The position numbers were made by a program, and so were the translations under genes. Shown piece after piece: positions 50,701-62,600 of a stretch of DNA of 64,000 nucleotides (the stretch's first letter is position 1; every line of letters begins with the position of its first letter). The notes beneath the pieces were generated by a model that worked only from the letters and a program-made list of their open reading frames with translations, did not search any database and was not told the DNA's origin. Source of the DNA: Prunella strophiata (lineage: Eukaryota; Chordata; Aves; Passeriformes; Prunellidae); assembly GCA_036583965.1 (NCBI GenBank), contig JAZBQD010000015.1, positions 84,393,309 through 84,457,308 on the forward strand, written 5' to 3'.

Positions 50701-51918
50701 TCCAGCTGAAGAAACTCATGCAAGAAAATCTTGCATTTTGTGTCTGTTGTGTGGTGATAAACCTGAGTAGTGAAAATGAGTAATGAGTAACTGTTTTAGT
50801 GGTAGTGGCAGTACAACTACATTGGACATTACTGGACACATGTAACTGGAATCCTGCAGTACCATCTCATACTTATGTGCTCTTGATTTTTTAGCTATTA
50901 GTACTTAAAAGAGGTAGAGGTCAGAGGGTCTTACTTTTTAATCTTTGATTCCTACTACTGGTGCCCATAATGAAAAGATTCTTTTTTCTAAGGGGCCAAA
51001 ATCCAAAACTTCCTTTGAAAATAATGCCAACAAGAGATGATTTGTCTTTCTTTTGAAATATGGTCATGTATCTAGATTTTTATTATATTTTAAAGAATGT
51101 ACTGCTAAGCTGTATATGTGTTTATAGGTTTTTACATGTTTGAAAATCTGGGGGGTCCTGATAGCTGTTGTGTTACCAAATTTCATTATTATACCTGTTT
51201 CGTCAAAGAGTAGAGGGATCAAGAAAAATGGAAAGTGTTAATATAGAGTTAACTACTGTCTGTGCTTTCAACTTATGCCAATACCTCTCTGAAGAAAGCA
51301 GTTTGGGTTTAGTTGAGGTGAATCATGAGAGAGAAAGTGCAGGCATCAGGAGAAGGGCAGGTGGTACAACTTCAAGGTGGAAGGATGTTCAGGGCATAGA
51401 ATTTTATTGGGTAGGAAGATTTTGCTCTGTGAAGAAGACCTGTAGTGGTGAAAGAGCTTTTCAGCTGCGTGTGGCTAAGACAGAAGATTTAATCTTCTTG
51501 AAGAAATACGGGCTGAGAGGAGTTTCTGTGGTATCTGCAACCGTAGATGTTGGGCATCCTTGATGTTGTAGGAGCATATGCCCCTGCAGCACTGAGGGAG
51601 AAATGCTGGCACTACTTTCTTGCTCTGTAGTAGCCTTCAATTCATACCTCGAAGGCCTGGGGCATGGGCTGATGTTTAGTGTTATTTTAGGCCATCAGGA
51701 GATGAGTATTGTCTGTCCTTGGCATTATTCTTCAGGCTGCTCCTTTCAGCTATTGTACCATACTGTTATTTTCTAAAGCACCCCTTCTAAGCCTTGATTC
51801 CAAGTGTGTTTCATCAGGCATGCTTATTTTTATCAGCCATTTTGGCTGAAAAAGCTTTTTCTTTAAAACTCAAAAAATACTAGTTCAGAAAGATTGTGTG
51901 TCTGTGTGGTGTGTAGAC

Positions 51919-51936
51919 ATCTATCTATCTATCTAT
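51919..51936. repeat. (ATCT)n microsatellite, 4.5 units
   Basis: ATCTATCTATCTATCTAT is a short tetranucleotide repeat, probably polymorphic between individuals. Confidence 0.9.
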
Positions 51937-51991
51937 GAATATACACTGTTGTGTATGTGATCACACAGCTCCACTAAGCATAGCAGAGATC

Positions 51992-52029
51992 TTTCTTTTT
52001 TTTTTCTTCTTTTTTTTTTTTTTTTTTTT
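51992..52029. repeat. T-rich pyrimidine tract
   Basis: TTTCTTTTTTTTTTCTTC followed by 20 T, about 180 nt before a minus-strand CR1 copy. Confidence 0.9.
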
Positions 52030-52206
52030 GTTTTAAAAAAATCAAACTTTGGAAAAACCTGTTTCTGGGTGCAGGTTTGTTCAGACCTCATTTTTCTGAT
52101 CAACAACCTTAAAATTTGCATTGCTGATGCCAGATACAGCCTTGTAATGTCGATATAAAGTACCCCTAACTATAAACATGCATTTGTTAATATAGCATGA
52201 ATTATT

Positions 52207-53154
52207 CATAGACTCATAGAATATGCTGAGTTGGAAGGGATCCACAAGGGTCATCAAGTCCAACTCCTGGCAGAGGATACCCCAAGAATCATACCATGTG
52301 CCTGAGAACATTGTCCAAAAGCTTCTTGAACTCTGTCGTGCTTGGTCCTGTGACCACTTCCTGGGGAGCCTGTTCCAGTGCCCAGCCACCTTCTGGGTGA
52401 AAAAACTTTTCTTGGTATCCAACCTAAACTTCCCCCAGCTCAGCTTCAGGCCATTCCCTCAGGTCCTGTCACTGGTCACAAGAATAAAGAGCTCAGTGTC
52501 TGCCCCTCCTCTTCCCCTCATGAGGAAGCTGTAACTGCAGTGGGCTCTCCCCTCAATCTCCTCTCCTCCAGGCTGAACAGACCAAGTGACCTCAGCTGCT
52601 CCTCATACAGCTTCCCATCCAAACCCTTCACCATCCTTGTGGCTCTCCTTTGGTCACTCTCTATTAGCTCCATGTCTTTTTGTACTGTGGCACCCAGAGC
52701 TGCCCCCAGCACTGGAGGTGAGGCTGCCCCAGCTCAGAGCAGAGCAGGACAATCTCTCCCTTGCCCAGCTGGCCATGCTGTGCCTGATGCCCCCCAGGAC
52801 AGGGTTGGCCCTCCTGGCTGCCAGGGCACACTGGCTCATATTCAATTTTCCAAGGACCAAGCCTCCAAAATCCCTTTCCACAGCTGTGCTCTCCAGCCTG
52901 TCATTCCCCAGCCTATACACAGAACCAGGGTTGCCCCATCCCAGGTGCAGAATCCAGCTCTTCCCCTTGTTAATCATATTAATGGTGATTGCCCATCTCT
53001 CTGGTTTGTCAAGGTCTCTCTGAAGGTCCTCTCTCCCTAAAGGGAGTGGACAGCTCCTCCCAAGTTAGCATTGTTGGCAAACTTGCTTCATATTCCTTCA
53101 AGTTTTGCATCCAGGACTAAGCCAAGGATGGAACCTTGTGGAACCCCAGTATTA
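52207..53154 (-). mobile_element. CR1 LINE, 5'-truncated, with remnant of ORF2 C-terminus
   Basis: The largest CR1 copy in the window, about 950 nt. The + strand begins CATAGACTCATAGAATATGC, the reverse complement of the CR1 tail, then GAGTTGGAAGGGATCCACAA. On the minus strand, ORF2 C-terminal sequence is readable in several pieces. One has YRLGNDRLESTAVERDFG (within 52654-52977), the next has RRATRMVKGLDGKLYEEQLR (within 52518-52712), and a third has GHWNRLPRKW (within 52081-52422). These match the region after the reverse-transcriptase core. Frame changes and stops break them, so the copy is dead. CR1 similarity ends near GTGGAACCCCAG (about 53154). It lies antisense to FARS2 and is a different subfamily from the 30867 copy, judging by its distinct 3' end. 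Confidence 0.95.
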
Positions 53155-54709
53155 TTAACAGTATTACTTTAGGAAGTGTCCTAAGATGTGGCAAAGAGCA
53201 ACCTGACTTTTGTGCAGGTGTCCTTAGAAATGCAAGTGGCAATCACTAAGACCCATCTACTTAACTATGACTGTTTACACCATAAAAAGAAATTCACTCC
53301 TATAATTATATTCAGAATTATAGAAAGTTGTTGCTGCTGTAGATTATTTGATCTCTCTGGGGAAACTTCCATCAAACATAACAGCCTACATTTTTACTTT
53401 GTTAATTATAAAGCTGTGAACAAGAAAATGCAAGACAATCTCAACTATTCTTAGTGTAATAGTAGCTTCCTAAAATATTACTGCCTTTATGAGTCCCAGT
53501 GGAGGATCTTTCTTTGTGCAGAAAAACCCAATGCCATCCTCTTGCATAAATGAGGAAATACATTCCAGATGTATTAAGCAAATAATCAACAGACTTTTAT
53601 CATGGTATCTTATAAATCTATGGACTTAGGTTATATGCAGGTTTGCTCTTGTTTTTTTCTCCATCTACCCCATTCAAAACAGATGTTGTTTATTCTTTTG
53701 AAACTTTAGTTTGTGCCTATTTTGTAGGGACAGATTAAAAATATTTTCATCTCTTCTTTGTGATGGTATGGAAGAGCAGTTGAGAGTTGTGTAGAGTAAT
53801 ACTTTGCTTTTGACTGCTCTTTAGGTCTTTCATAAAGATACCATACAAGATACTCCAAACCCAGTTGGACCCAGTTCTGAGCAGGCAGCTCTAGGTGGCC
53901 AAGCTTGAACCAGGGCCATTGAACTAGATTATTTCAAGAGGTTTTTCAGAGAATTCTTTTCTTCGGTGCTTGATATTTGTCTGTTCCCCTGTGATCAGCT
54001 CTGCTGTTCAGAGTGATAATTATAAATCATCATGGTCCTGCTTCTGCAAGGTCTCTGCAGTTGCACCATTCTCAGATCATCATTAGTTTCAGTGATGCCC
54101 AGTTGCTGGGCACTTCGAGTTGCAGGACTGAAACTGAGCTTATGTCCAAAAGTAAACATTTGCTGGATTTTGAAACCATCAGGCTTATGAAACCAGAGCT
54201 TCTGTGATGTGCAGCTGCTTTTTATTCTGTCTGTGCTCCTCCAACAGCACACCTGGTGGAAACACTTTATTGAACAATATAATCAAATCTCACAAAATTA
54301 GAACTAAGATACCTGTGGGTGCAGAGTGTTCACTGTTTGCTTCAGAAGTATACCTTAGCATCATTTTGCTTCTGAATTCATCCACAAATCCTTGTTGTCA
54401 CTCAGCTGAGCTTTAAGGTTAGAAGGCCAAAGAAAACTTCTTGCAAAATAAAAATTGATTAGTAATGATTTTGTATATATATCTGGAGGATGTGCAATAG
54501 TAACTCAGTCCTTTGAAGCTTGTAAGTGATTTCTGGATGGTCACTGAGCACCAGATGGATTTGGCTGCTATTGTTGAAATAATCAGACCTGGCTTTTTTT
54601 TGACAAGCACCATTTAACAACGTGAGTGATGGCCTTGTGCCTTTATTTCACCAGTGAAACCTACACTTATGCTACCTTAAGAGATCAGTGTAAGCTTTTG
54701 GGATCCTTT

Positions 54710-54730
54710 TAAATCTTCATTGAAGATTTA
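54710..54730. repeat. Perfect 10-bp inverted repeat around one base
   Basis: TAAATCTTCA, T, TGAAGATTTA. A near-complete palindrome of 21 nt with no gene beside it. Confidence 0.9.
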
Positions 54731-56370
54731 CACTTGTCTTACTTTTTATTATTGAATCAAATTTATAGAGGTGTTAAAAAGCAAGTGTATCAACCATGGC
54801 AAATACTTAGAAGAGCCCCATAGTGGTATTGAGGACCCAAGTGTATGTTTCTTGGCTCAGTGAAAGAATATCAAAGTTGATATTACCAACAGTCTTCTTG
54901 CAACACAGTACTTTTTTCCTCTAATCATCCTCCCAGTACTGTGTTCCTTTTTGTCACATGTGGACAAACCAGAGTAACTTCTCAATGCAGGTGAAAGCAC
55001 TTGTTCTTTTCAGTGGTGGCTGTGAGGAGTGGGAGATGTTTTTGCATGTTGGTTTTTGTTGACATTTCACTCTGGTAGTCTTTTGGTTTTTCTGGTGGTC
55101 CTTCATAAAATGCAGAGCAATTTAAGGGCACACAATAGTACATCTTCATAACTATTTGTATGCAGTGTTTGAAGTGCAGTTGTGCAAATTCACCTTCCTT
55201 TCTTACTTAACTATGTGGATTTAAAGGGAGGAGAGATTGATAAAGGCAGACACAGCAGCTTTCCTATCATAGAATGTCTGTGTGACTGTGAATTCTGAGG
55301 TCAAAAATCTGTGAGGCATCAGTACACAATTGTGATTCTGTGATAATAGGCTGGCAGGTTTGCCAGTTTAAGCTGATTCTCTAAAGCTGATGTAGTGATT
55401 AGTTTATCTTGAGATTAGTGGTAGGAGCAGAAGACTGAGAAATGGCACACCAAGTTTTGGGTCACTGGAAGAGGCAAGGTGTGTTCTGCAGATGAGTAAA
55501 TCCTCAGTATATATTGGCCACAGACTAGCTGCAGCAGAGCTGGCTAGTTTACCTCAGCAAGAAAGAAGTGGGATAAATTGTTCTTTCTGGAGCTTCCTGG
55601 TTGACCTGACTAGAAAACAGAATTAGCTTGTTCAGGAGGTGGCCTGGGTACCTTTAGCCTCTGTGCACCAGAGACAGCCTTGCAGTCTCCATCAGCAAGG
55701 CAGGGAGGTGAAAGGGCAATTTTGTTCATCTGAGAGGATTGTCTGAATGAACTGTCTCTTTTGACTAAAGCTAAAGCAAGGCATGAACAATGGGACCAGT
55801 GATTTTACTGAGCTCAGCTTCCTTTCAGTGCTGGGATTAGGTTAATGCCAGCTGTGCAGAACTGCATCATGGCTGGACTCTGTCGAGAAGTTGGAGAGGA
55901 GCAAAGTGGAGATACTGGTCCAAACTTTCTTTACATCTCCTCATATTGGGGAAGGCATTGGATGCTGGCCTGGTTTTGCTCTTCATGGTTTCCTCTATGT
56001 GTTTACAACCTTTGTATTTTTTTTTGATTTCTTTAAGAGTGAAGTTTTCCAAAGTCATTCATAGGGCTTCTAATAAAAATTGCAGCTCTTTTTCTGTCCT
56101 GTCTTTCTGGTGTGTTTTGTGAATCTGAAATAAGGTGAGTTTCATCAGATCTGAAGTGTTGTTAGAGGATGGTGTTGGGTAGCTTAACTGGTTGTGCAGT
56201 CAGTAGATGTTTATATGCAGGCCTGTGGAAATACAAGTATTTCTGATTCTTCTACTTATGCTGCAGGAAACTAGGAACAGTAGCAGTGAAGCCAGTGGTA
56301 TATTTTGAAATAAATAAGAACTGGGCTGATTTTTTTTTTTCTTTGCCATTTGGCTAGTGACAGCTTAGAT

Positions 56371-56440
56371 CTCATCTGGTGTGAATTGGCACAGCTTTCA
56401 CTGATGTTGGAGGAGCTTTTATACTAATTCACACCAGCTG
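56371..56440. repeat. Inverted repeat with CTGGTGTGAATT arms (old palindromic repeat)
   Basis: CTGGTGTGAATT (56376-56387) pairs perfectly with AATTCACACCAG (56426-56437). Pairing continues outward with only a few mismatches (left TCTCAT, right CTGAGCT). The core resembles a repeat common in reptile and bird genomes with a sense like AATTCACACCAGCTGAGG. An old palindromic DNA-transposon-type relic is plausible, but the family is not identified. Confidence 0.6.
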
Positions 56441-59258
56441 AGCTTGTTATGCACTCCAGTCTGTACAAATGTGGGTTGGTGTTTTTTTTCTCCCTTCTAC
56501 CTCTTCTTCTGCTTTCTGTCTTGTGCTCTTGTGCTTGGGGATCTTTTGTTCTGCCCTTCATGCTTGTTCCAGTTCTGACCAATTGCACATAAACTGCAAG
56601 TCTGTTTCAGAGTAGAGCTTGCATTATCCATGAATCCATAGGGCTTAACAATTTTGACTCTAGGTTGCATAGATATGTAGAGGATTTATTTTAAATCCAA
56701 AATGAGGATTTATACATTACTATAGCTTTTTTTAACCTATGAAAAACGCATACTAGTTTTAGCATCTGAATACATTTCTGCATAGGCAAGCTTTATTTAT
56801 TTAATTTCTTTTTTGAGAAATCAAAATGAATACGTACCAAAATCTGCTGCTAGTGGTGATTCTTTCTTGGAGTTTGGCAGAAGAGCTTATATTTCTATTG
56901 TGACAACAAAAAGTAGGAAGGATTTATATTCATCTAAGGAGTGCTATGTCTTAGAGCAATCCCATCCCCCTGGCTTGGGGGAATTACATCTATTTTGTAG
57001 AAAGAAAGCTTATGCTAACATATATGCAAACTTCATGTGATAATTATCCAAGGACACTTTGATTAATCTGGTTGTATTCTAAAGGCTGATGACATTTTAA
57101 ATTGTTCAGGAGAACAGGCAGTCATGATGGAAACTGCTCAGAAGCTAAAAAACCTCTTACAATTATCTGCAACTCATGTGCAATACATCTTAGATACTGA
57201 CAAATTGAAATCGTGATGATTCTGTTGTGTTTATAATAATTTAATTTTAAGTCATTAAAACTATAAAAATTTTATAGGATTTTGTGGTTTGCATTCTTAG
57301 AGGCATGCATATTTTAAAAGTATGTTAATGAAGAAGAGGTGATGAAGGTTATTAAGTTCTGTGCTCCAGCTGAGGGGTGCTCATCTTACTGTTCTGTCTC
57401 ATGGCCAGTAACATTTGTATCAGAGAAAAACAAGGGAAAAACCTACAGTAGAGAAATGTGGTCACCAAATATTCTGTGTCTTTCTTTTTAGCCAGGAATG
57501 CTTCCCAGTTTGCTGATAAACCAAAACCTGATGATGCTTATTGTCCCACACAGACATGTGTGATTGCACACTTGCAATCATAAATCTTATTAAGTGTAGC
57601 TTTTCAATTATGTCTAATCTTGAGATTAGTAAGGAAGTTTATAGTCTCTTCTGATAAAATGGACTGTTGAAGAATTCTAAATACAAATCCTGAATTCTTG
57701 CTTGTTTTCAGTTTGTCATAGCAAATTCCTCAAAAACAGTATTAGTAGGTTATTGATTAGATGAACTAATTTAAAATTGTATAATTAAGATTCTGTTAAC
57801 GCAGCATCACCTTGTGGAATTTAATACATTTGGAAGTTCAAAAGCTTCATCAAGTTGGGGCAGAATACAGAAACTTCTGTTGAAGTGTATTTTTGTCATT
57901 CTGACATCAATTCTAGAAATGAATAATTCTGAACTGTGTTGTTCACTTAGCTTAATTGGTCACTTGGCTCCTTTGAGCAAATGACTAGTATACTTCAAAT
58001 TTCATCATTTAGAAGACAAGGTTAATTGTAGCACTTCCCTAAGGCTTGATGTTTGCTAGAAGACATAAAGGACTGTGTAACAAAAATGCTTCATAAACAT
58101 TAGTCTCTCAGCTGTGCCTGGTTCTTGTCCCCCATGCTGCACTGCTCCATCACTGCTGGAAAATTATTATCTTTTATTGTTTAATTCCCTTTGGGTTTGA
58201 GATAAGCCAGATGGTGAGGTTGTCTTCCAGGAGAGTTTTCTGCTTTGCATTATCAATTTTCCACCCTTACTAGTAATGGAGGAGTTGCAGCATGTAATCT
58301 CCTTTGGTCTAGATGGTTTTACGTACCTGTGTGTTGATTTGGTAATTCCTGTTATTTCATATATTTAATTTCAATTAAATTTTTGTGTGTTTTTCAAATC
58401 TACTTGATTTGAATGATTTATATTATGATTATGATAGGAAGCATTGTATTCTTGGTACAGGTTTCTGCTTTCCAAAATATTAAAGTAAAATCTAAATAAT
58501 TATTTCTAAACATCTAAGGAAAGAAGGCAAAACATACTGTTAAACATTGTTTTCAGGAACTGCATAGATTTTACAGGATGTGAAGCTCAGCAGTTTACTA
58601 TATTAGCTGATCCTTTGCAGAATTCAGTGTCTTGTGTAATTGGACATATGGTATCTTTAGAAACTTGTGGGAACCCTTAAAATCTTGTTGACTGTAAAAC
58701 ATTCTACAAGAAAGGAGTGTGTGAGTCCATGTGTGAAATTTTGTTTTCATTTAAAGAAAAAAAACCTAGTAAGTAGTGGGTTCTGGATCTAAGATTAAGA
58801 GTTCTTCAAATGTATAATAAATTATTAGACAGTTTGCATAACCTGTATGGCAGGAACTTGTTGGGTTTCCCAATCCCCAGAAGCCCAGGAATACGGCACC
58901 CAAAATCAGCTTTTCTTAAAGGAGATTTTGCAGCCCTTCTCGTCTCTCATCTGTGAAATGTTGCCATAATCCCAAGTGCTGTGTTAAATATTAACTTGTT
59001 TGTCCACTTTGCCTTGAAATGATGAAGTGCTCCATAAATAACAAGTGACATTTATACAAGTTCTTCTGATTGTGGTTTCATAGGGGAAGGTAAGCCAAAG
59101 GTGCTGCTTGAAAGATGTTGCCATATAAAAAACCTCAAATGATGTGCTTAACCATTCACCACTCTACAGAAAGAAGTGACAGGGAGTTTGCATGTAAATG
59201 ACCTCGGGGTCTGTTAGTTTAAAATGTAATCTATTGAGAAAGAAAATCACACTGCTGG

Positions 59259-59268
59259 TTTTTTGTTT

Positions 59269-59302
<34 letters not shown>

Positions 59303-59330
59303 TTTTTGGGTTTTTTTGGGTTTTTTTTGG
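59259..59330. repeat. Poly-T rich tract
   Basis: Long T runs with occasional G, A and GGG interruptions, about 190 nt before a minus-strand CR1 fragment. Confidence 0.9.
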
Positions 59331-59515
59331 CAATGTTATGATACAGTCTTGCAGGCTCCTTTTATTTTGAAGCCCACTGGAATCATGTGTAATTTCTGTG
59401 TATTTTCTATTGAAGTTAGTGTTTTGGGCTTTCTCCTCCTTGAAAACTCCTCCCAAGCAAAGACTGAGCATGATTTTCCTATAAAGAATTATGAGCACAC
59501 ACACAAAGCCACCCT

Positions 59516-59690
59516 CACAGAATCATGTGTGTCTGAGGGGACCTCCTGAGCTCTGTGGTCCAACCCCCTGCTCAGCACAAGTCCAGACAGAACAGTTTGT
59601 CCTGGGCTTTGTTCAGTCATGTTTTAAATTGCTCCCAGCAGAGCCTGTACCCATCTATCACTGCAGTGAAGTGAGCTGTCCCGTCATGTC
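59516..59690 (-). mobile_element. CR1 LINE, decayed 3' fragment
   Basis: The + strand reads CACAGAATCATGTGTGTCTG, then GGGACCTCCTGAGCTCTGTG and GTCCAACCCCCTGCTCAGCA. A weak match follows through TCACTGCAGTGAAG. This is the reverse complement of a CR1 3' end of the type with CACAGAATCA and CCAACCCCCTGCTCA. It is shorter and more diverged than the other copies. The right end is approximate. Confidence 0.75.
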
Positions 59691-62600
59691 TGTAATCCTG
59701 GTGAGGTCATGGCTCTGGAACTGAGCTCAGACTTTTAATTCCTCCTGTTTGCTTCTCATTCTGCGTGCATGTGCATCCAGCTTTGCTTTCAGGAGAGAGG
59801 CAGAGGATTCCTAGAGCTGGTCATGCCACTTTTGGAAGCAGCTGTGGGTTTCCATTGCCTTTAACATTAGCAAGATCCCTTGCCCAGCAGAGAGGGAAGG
59901 GTTCAGAGCCCATGGTGGTACAGAGTGAGTGATGGGATTGGAGCTGATTCAGTCTTTATCCACAGCTATGCTGATATAACTTACATTTAGAAATGCTGTT
60001 ATTCAGTAAGTCTCAGTGGGTATATGTAGATAAACTGATTATGTGTTCAGCTGTTTCTTTACAAGATGTACAAATGTGCATCAGCTGTCAAAAGGTGACC
60101 CCTTCTGTGTTTTTGGTTTGTTGCCTTTTTCTTTTTCCATTTCCTGAACAAGGGCAGAGAGTGAGGAGGGAAGTGAGATCTAAGGCTGCTTTGTGCTGGA
60201 AAACTTGATGTCATTTGCAGGTAAATATGGTAGTTGTGATAAAATAGCTTAGAAAACCTACATTAAAGTAAAATGCAAGATACTAAAAAAAACCAAAAAA
60301 ACAAAAAAACAAAAACCCAAAACTGCCTAGCATATTCTTCCTACCTTAATTTTTTTTTTTTTTTAAAGAAACTATGTGTTTCTGTAAAGAGATTAAGAAA
60401 CTCCAGATGGCTGTTAAAAAAAAAATTAAAATGGGGGTGGAGAAAGTCAAGAAGAAACAGTTTCTATTGACTTGTTCTTTCTTTTTAGGAAAGGTCACTG
60501 AAAATTTACACAGTGACAGAATAGCAACCCAATTAGTATCTGTCCTGTAAAACTAAATGTTAATTTATTTCAGATTCTCCTCTATTGACAAGTGGGACTG
60601 ATATTCAAGATGGACTTCTCTACATGAGTGCAGGGGAAAAATTACCAGACTGGTTATGAGTTTCTATAGCAATTGCTGTCAATTTTCAAACTGTAAAGAA
60701 AAAGAGATATAATTAAATACTAAGTGTATATTTATTTTGTAGAAAGATTATTCTTTTAATTATATTTCTGATAGCTATAAAAGATACAATTTGGTAATGC
60801 GAGTTAATCTTAAAAGCACAGTATCCCCTTTGTCTAGTGCTTAAAAAAAGATTCCAGTAGAAAATACTATTTCATTAATTGCCATTACATAGGAATTAGG
60901 GATTTAGGGTGTCTAACATTTCCTTTATCATTCATTTCTTTAGGTGTCAGTGGTGCACTACCTTTAGAAAATTAACTTCGGTACATAACAAGAGATTAAT
61001 TACCAACTGTGGAAAAGGACTATTATCTAGAGAGCTAGTAACTTTTTTAGAGAAAGGAATCTCTTTAATAAGGGGCCTTAAATTGCAGTTCTTCAAATGA
61101 GCAAGAGAAATTATTCTTCTTATATTCCAGAAAGAAAAGCAGATAAATAGCCTTCTCTGATAATTCATTTAAATATTTTAGCAGTGAATTAAAATGCCAT
61201 CTAATCAAAGCAGTATCCTTTCATTTATGTTGTATGCTGATCAGCATATTTCCATTCATATAGTCCACAAGGAAGACACAAAACTCACTGAATGAAGGTC
61301 TGATCTTTCCCACTGAGTTGCTGTATTAGTAAAATACATTTGGGCACATCTCTCCATCCCTGCCAAGACAGTGGGATAGAGACTCCTGCCCCCTCGTGGT
61401 CTGTCCTCCATGCCCCTGCTCTGTGCATGGAATGAGGTGATGTTTGGTGAGGAAGGAGCTGCTTTGAGGTCTGCATGTTTGGGTTTTTTTTCTGTTGACT
61501 TCAGTGGGCTTCAAATTATATACTGCTGTAGTTTTGAATCAACTTTTAAGTCTAAGTGTATCTTTATCCCACCTTATTGCAGGTTTGTGTGCTCATTGAA
61601 GGACGCTGTTGGTTTGGGGGGAGGCAGAAAGGCATGGAAGAAGTGTGTGTCTGTGTTCAGTAAATAATACTGTCTTTCTGAGAGTCTGGGCCTCTGGGCA
61701 AAGCAGAGCTCTGCTGGGGTGGAGGGTTCAGACACATTCATCCCCAGGAGTTTGTTTAGCTCTGGTTTCCTCTGCAGACTTGCAGTGTGAGCTCTCTGGT
61801 CCATGACTTGCTGTCAGCTGAACTCATCCAATGTTCACCGAGGGGTGGACATGGCTGAGTCAGGCTCTCTGCAGTTCATTCCAGGGCTGTAGGCATCCAT
61901 TGGCACTTTCCCAGGACACAGGAGACTTGCTCCCATGAAACTTTTGTGCTGTGTCCCAACGAGACAGAGAGAGAAGCATTCATCATCCTTCAGCATCCTG
62001 GGCAGAACAGGACAAAGGGAGGTTAGGACTGTTTAGAAAGCTAAGAACATTGCTGAGTTTGCTTCTTCTCCTATGAAGGACCATTATCTGATTCAGTTTC
62101 CAGGATAATCATTCCTCTGTGGATGAATTTGAACTGCTTTGGTGGAGCATACTGCTCTAACAAGCGTCTGCCTCACTAAGGCAGTAGTTGGAAAGCATGA
62201 AATGGGTGCTTTTAATGACAGCAGGAAAGAGCAGTCTGTGCCCTTGAATTCTGCTCTGCCATCTCTTCCTTCCTGAGGAAGAAAGTTCCTAGTTGAGTGT
62301 AGCAAGATCTTTGAACTTAATTTTTTTCGCATGTGGCCACTCACTGTGTGCTTTTTGTTGTCCCAGTGCCTGACTTGAGACCATGGGGTCTGATTTGCAG
62401 AAGTGTCAAGTGCTCACAGCAGCAGCTGTAGTAATAGGGAGCTGTACTTTGAACACGTTAAACCCCATGACGTCCTTGGTGCTCAGAAATATCAGGCCCC
62501 AGGTATGTCAGATTGGGAGAAAAATTAATAGATGCTTTTGGTCTTCAAGTGCCCAAGTTCCAGCTTCAATACGGGAGGCACTAATACTTGCCCAACTCAC

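Larger units (their letters stand above)
47772..52206. other. Non-coding intronic DNA
   Basis: No gene recognised. The largest open frame (51168-51563, + strand, 131 codons) has no known motif. A short microsatellite and a pyrimidine tract lie near its right end. Confidence 0.55.
53155..59258. other. Non-coding intronic DNA
   Basis: No gene recognised. It contains two inverted repeats, listed separately (54710-54730 and 56371-56440), and a small hairpin at 57561-57580 (8-bp arms TGATTGCA/TGCAATCA, 4-nt loop). Confidence 0.55.

Noticed and set aside
51168..51563. 131-codon open frame on the + strand
   Set aside because: No family recognised, no promoter or splice context. A length like this is expected occasionally in a 64-kb window.
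52378..53040. 220-codon + strand open frame
   Set aside because: It is the antisense of a CR1 copy, whose true coding remnants are on the minus strand.
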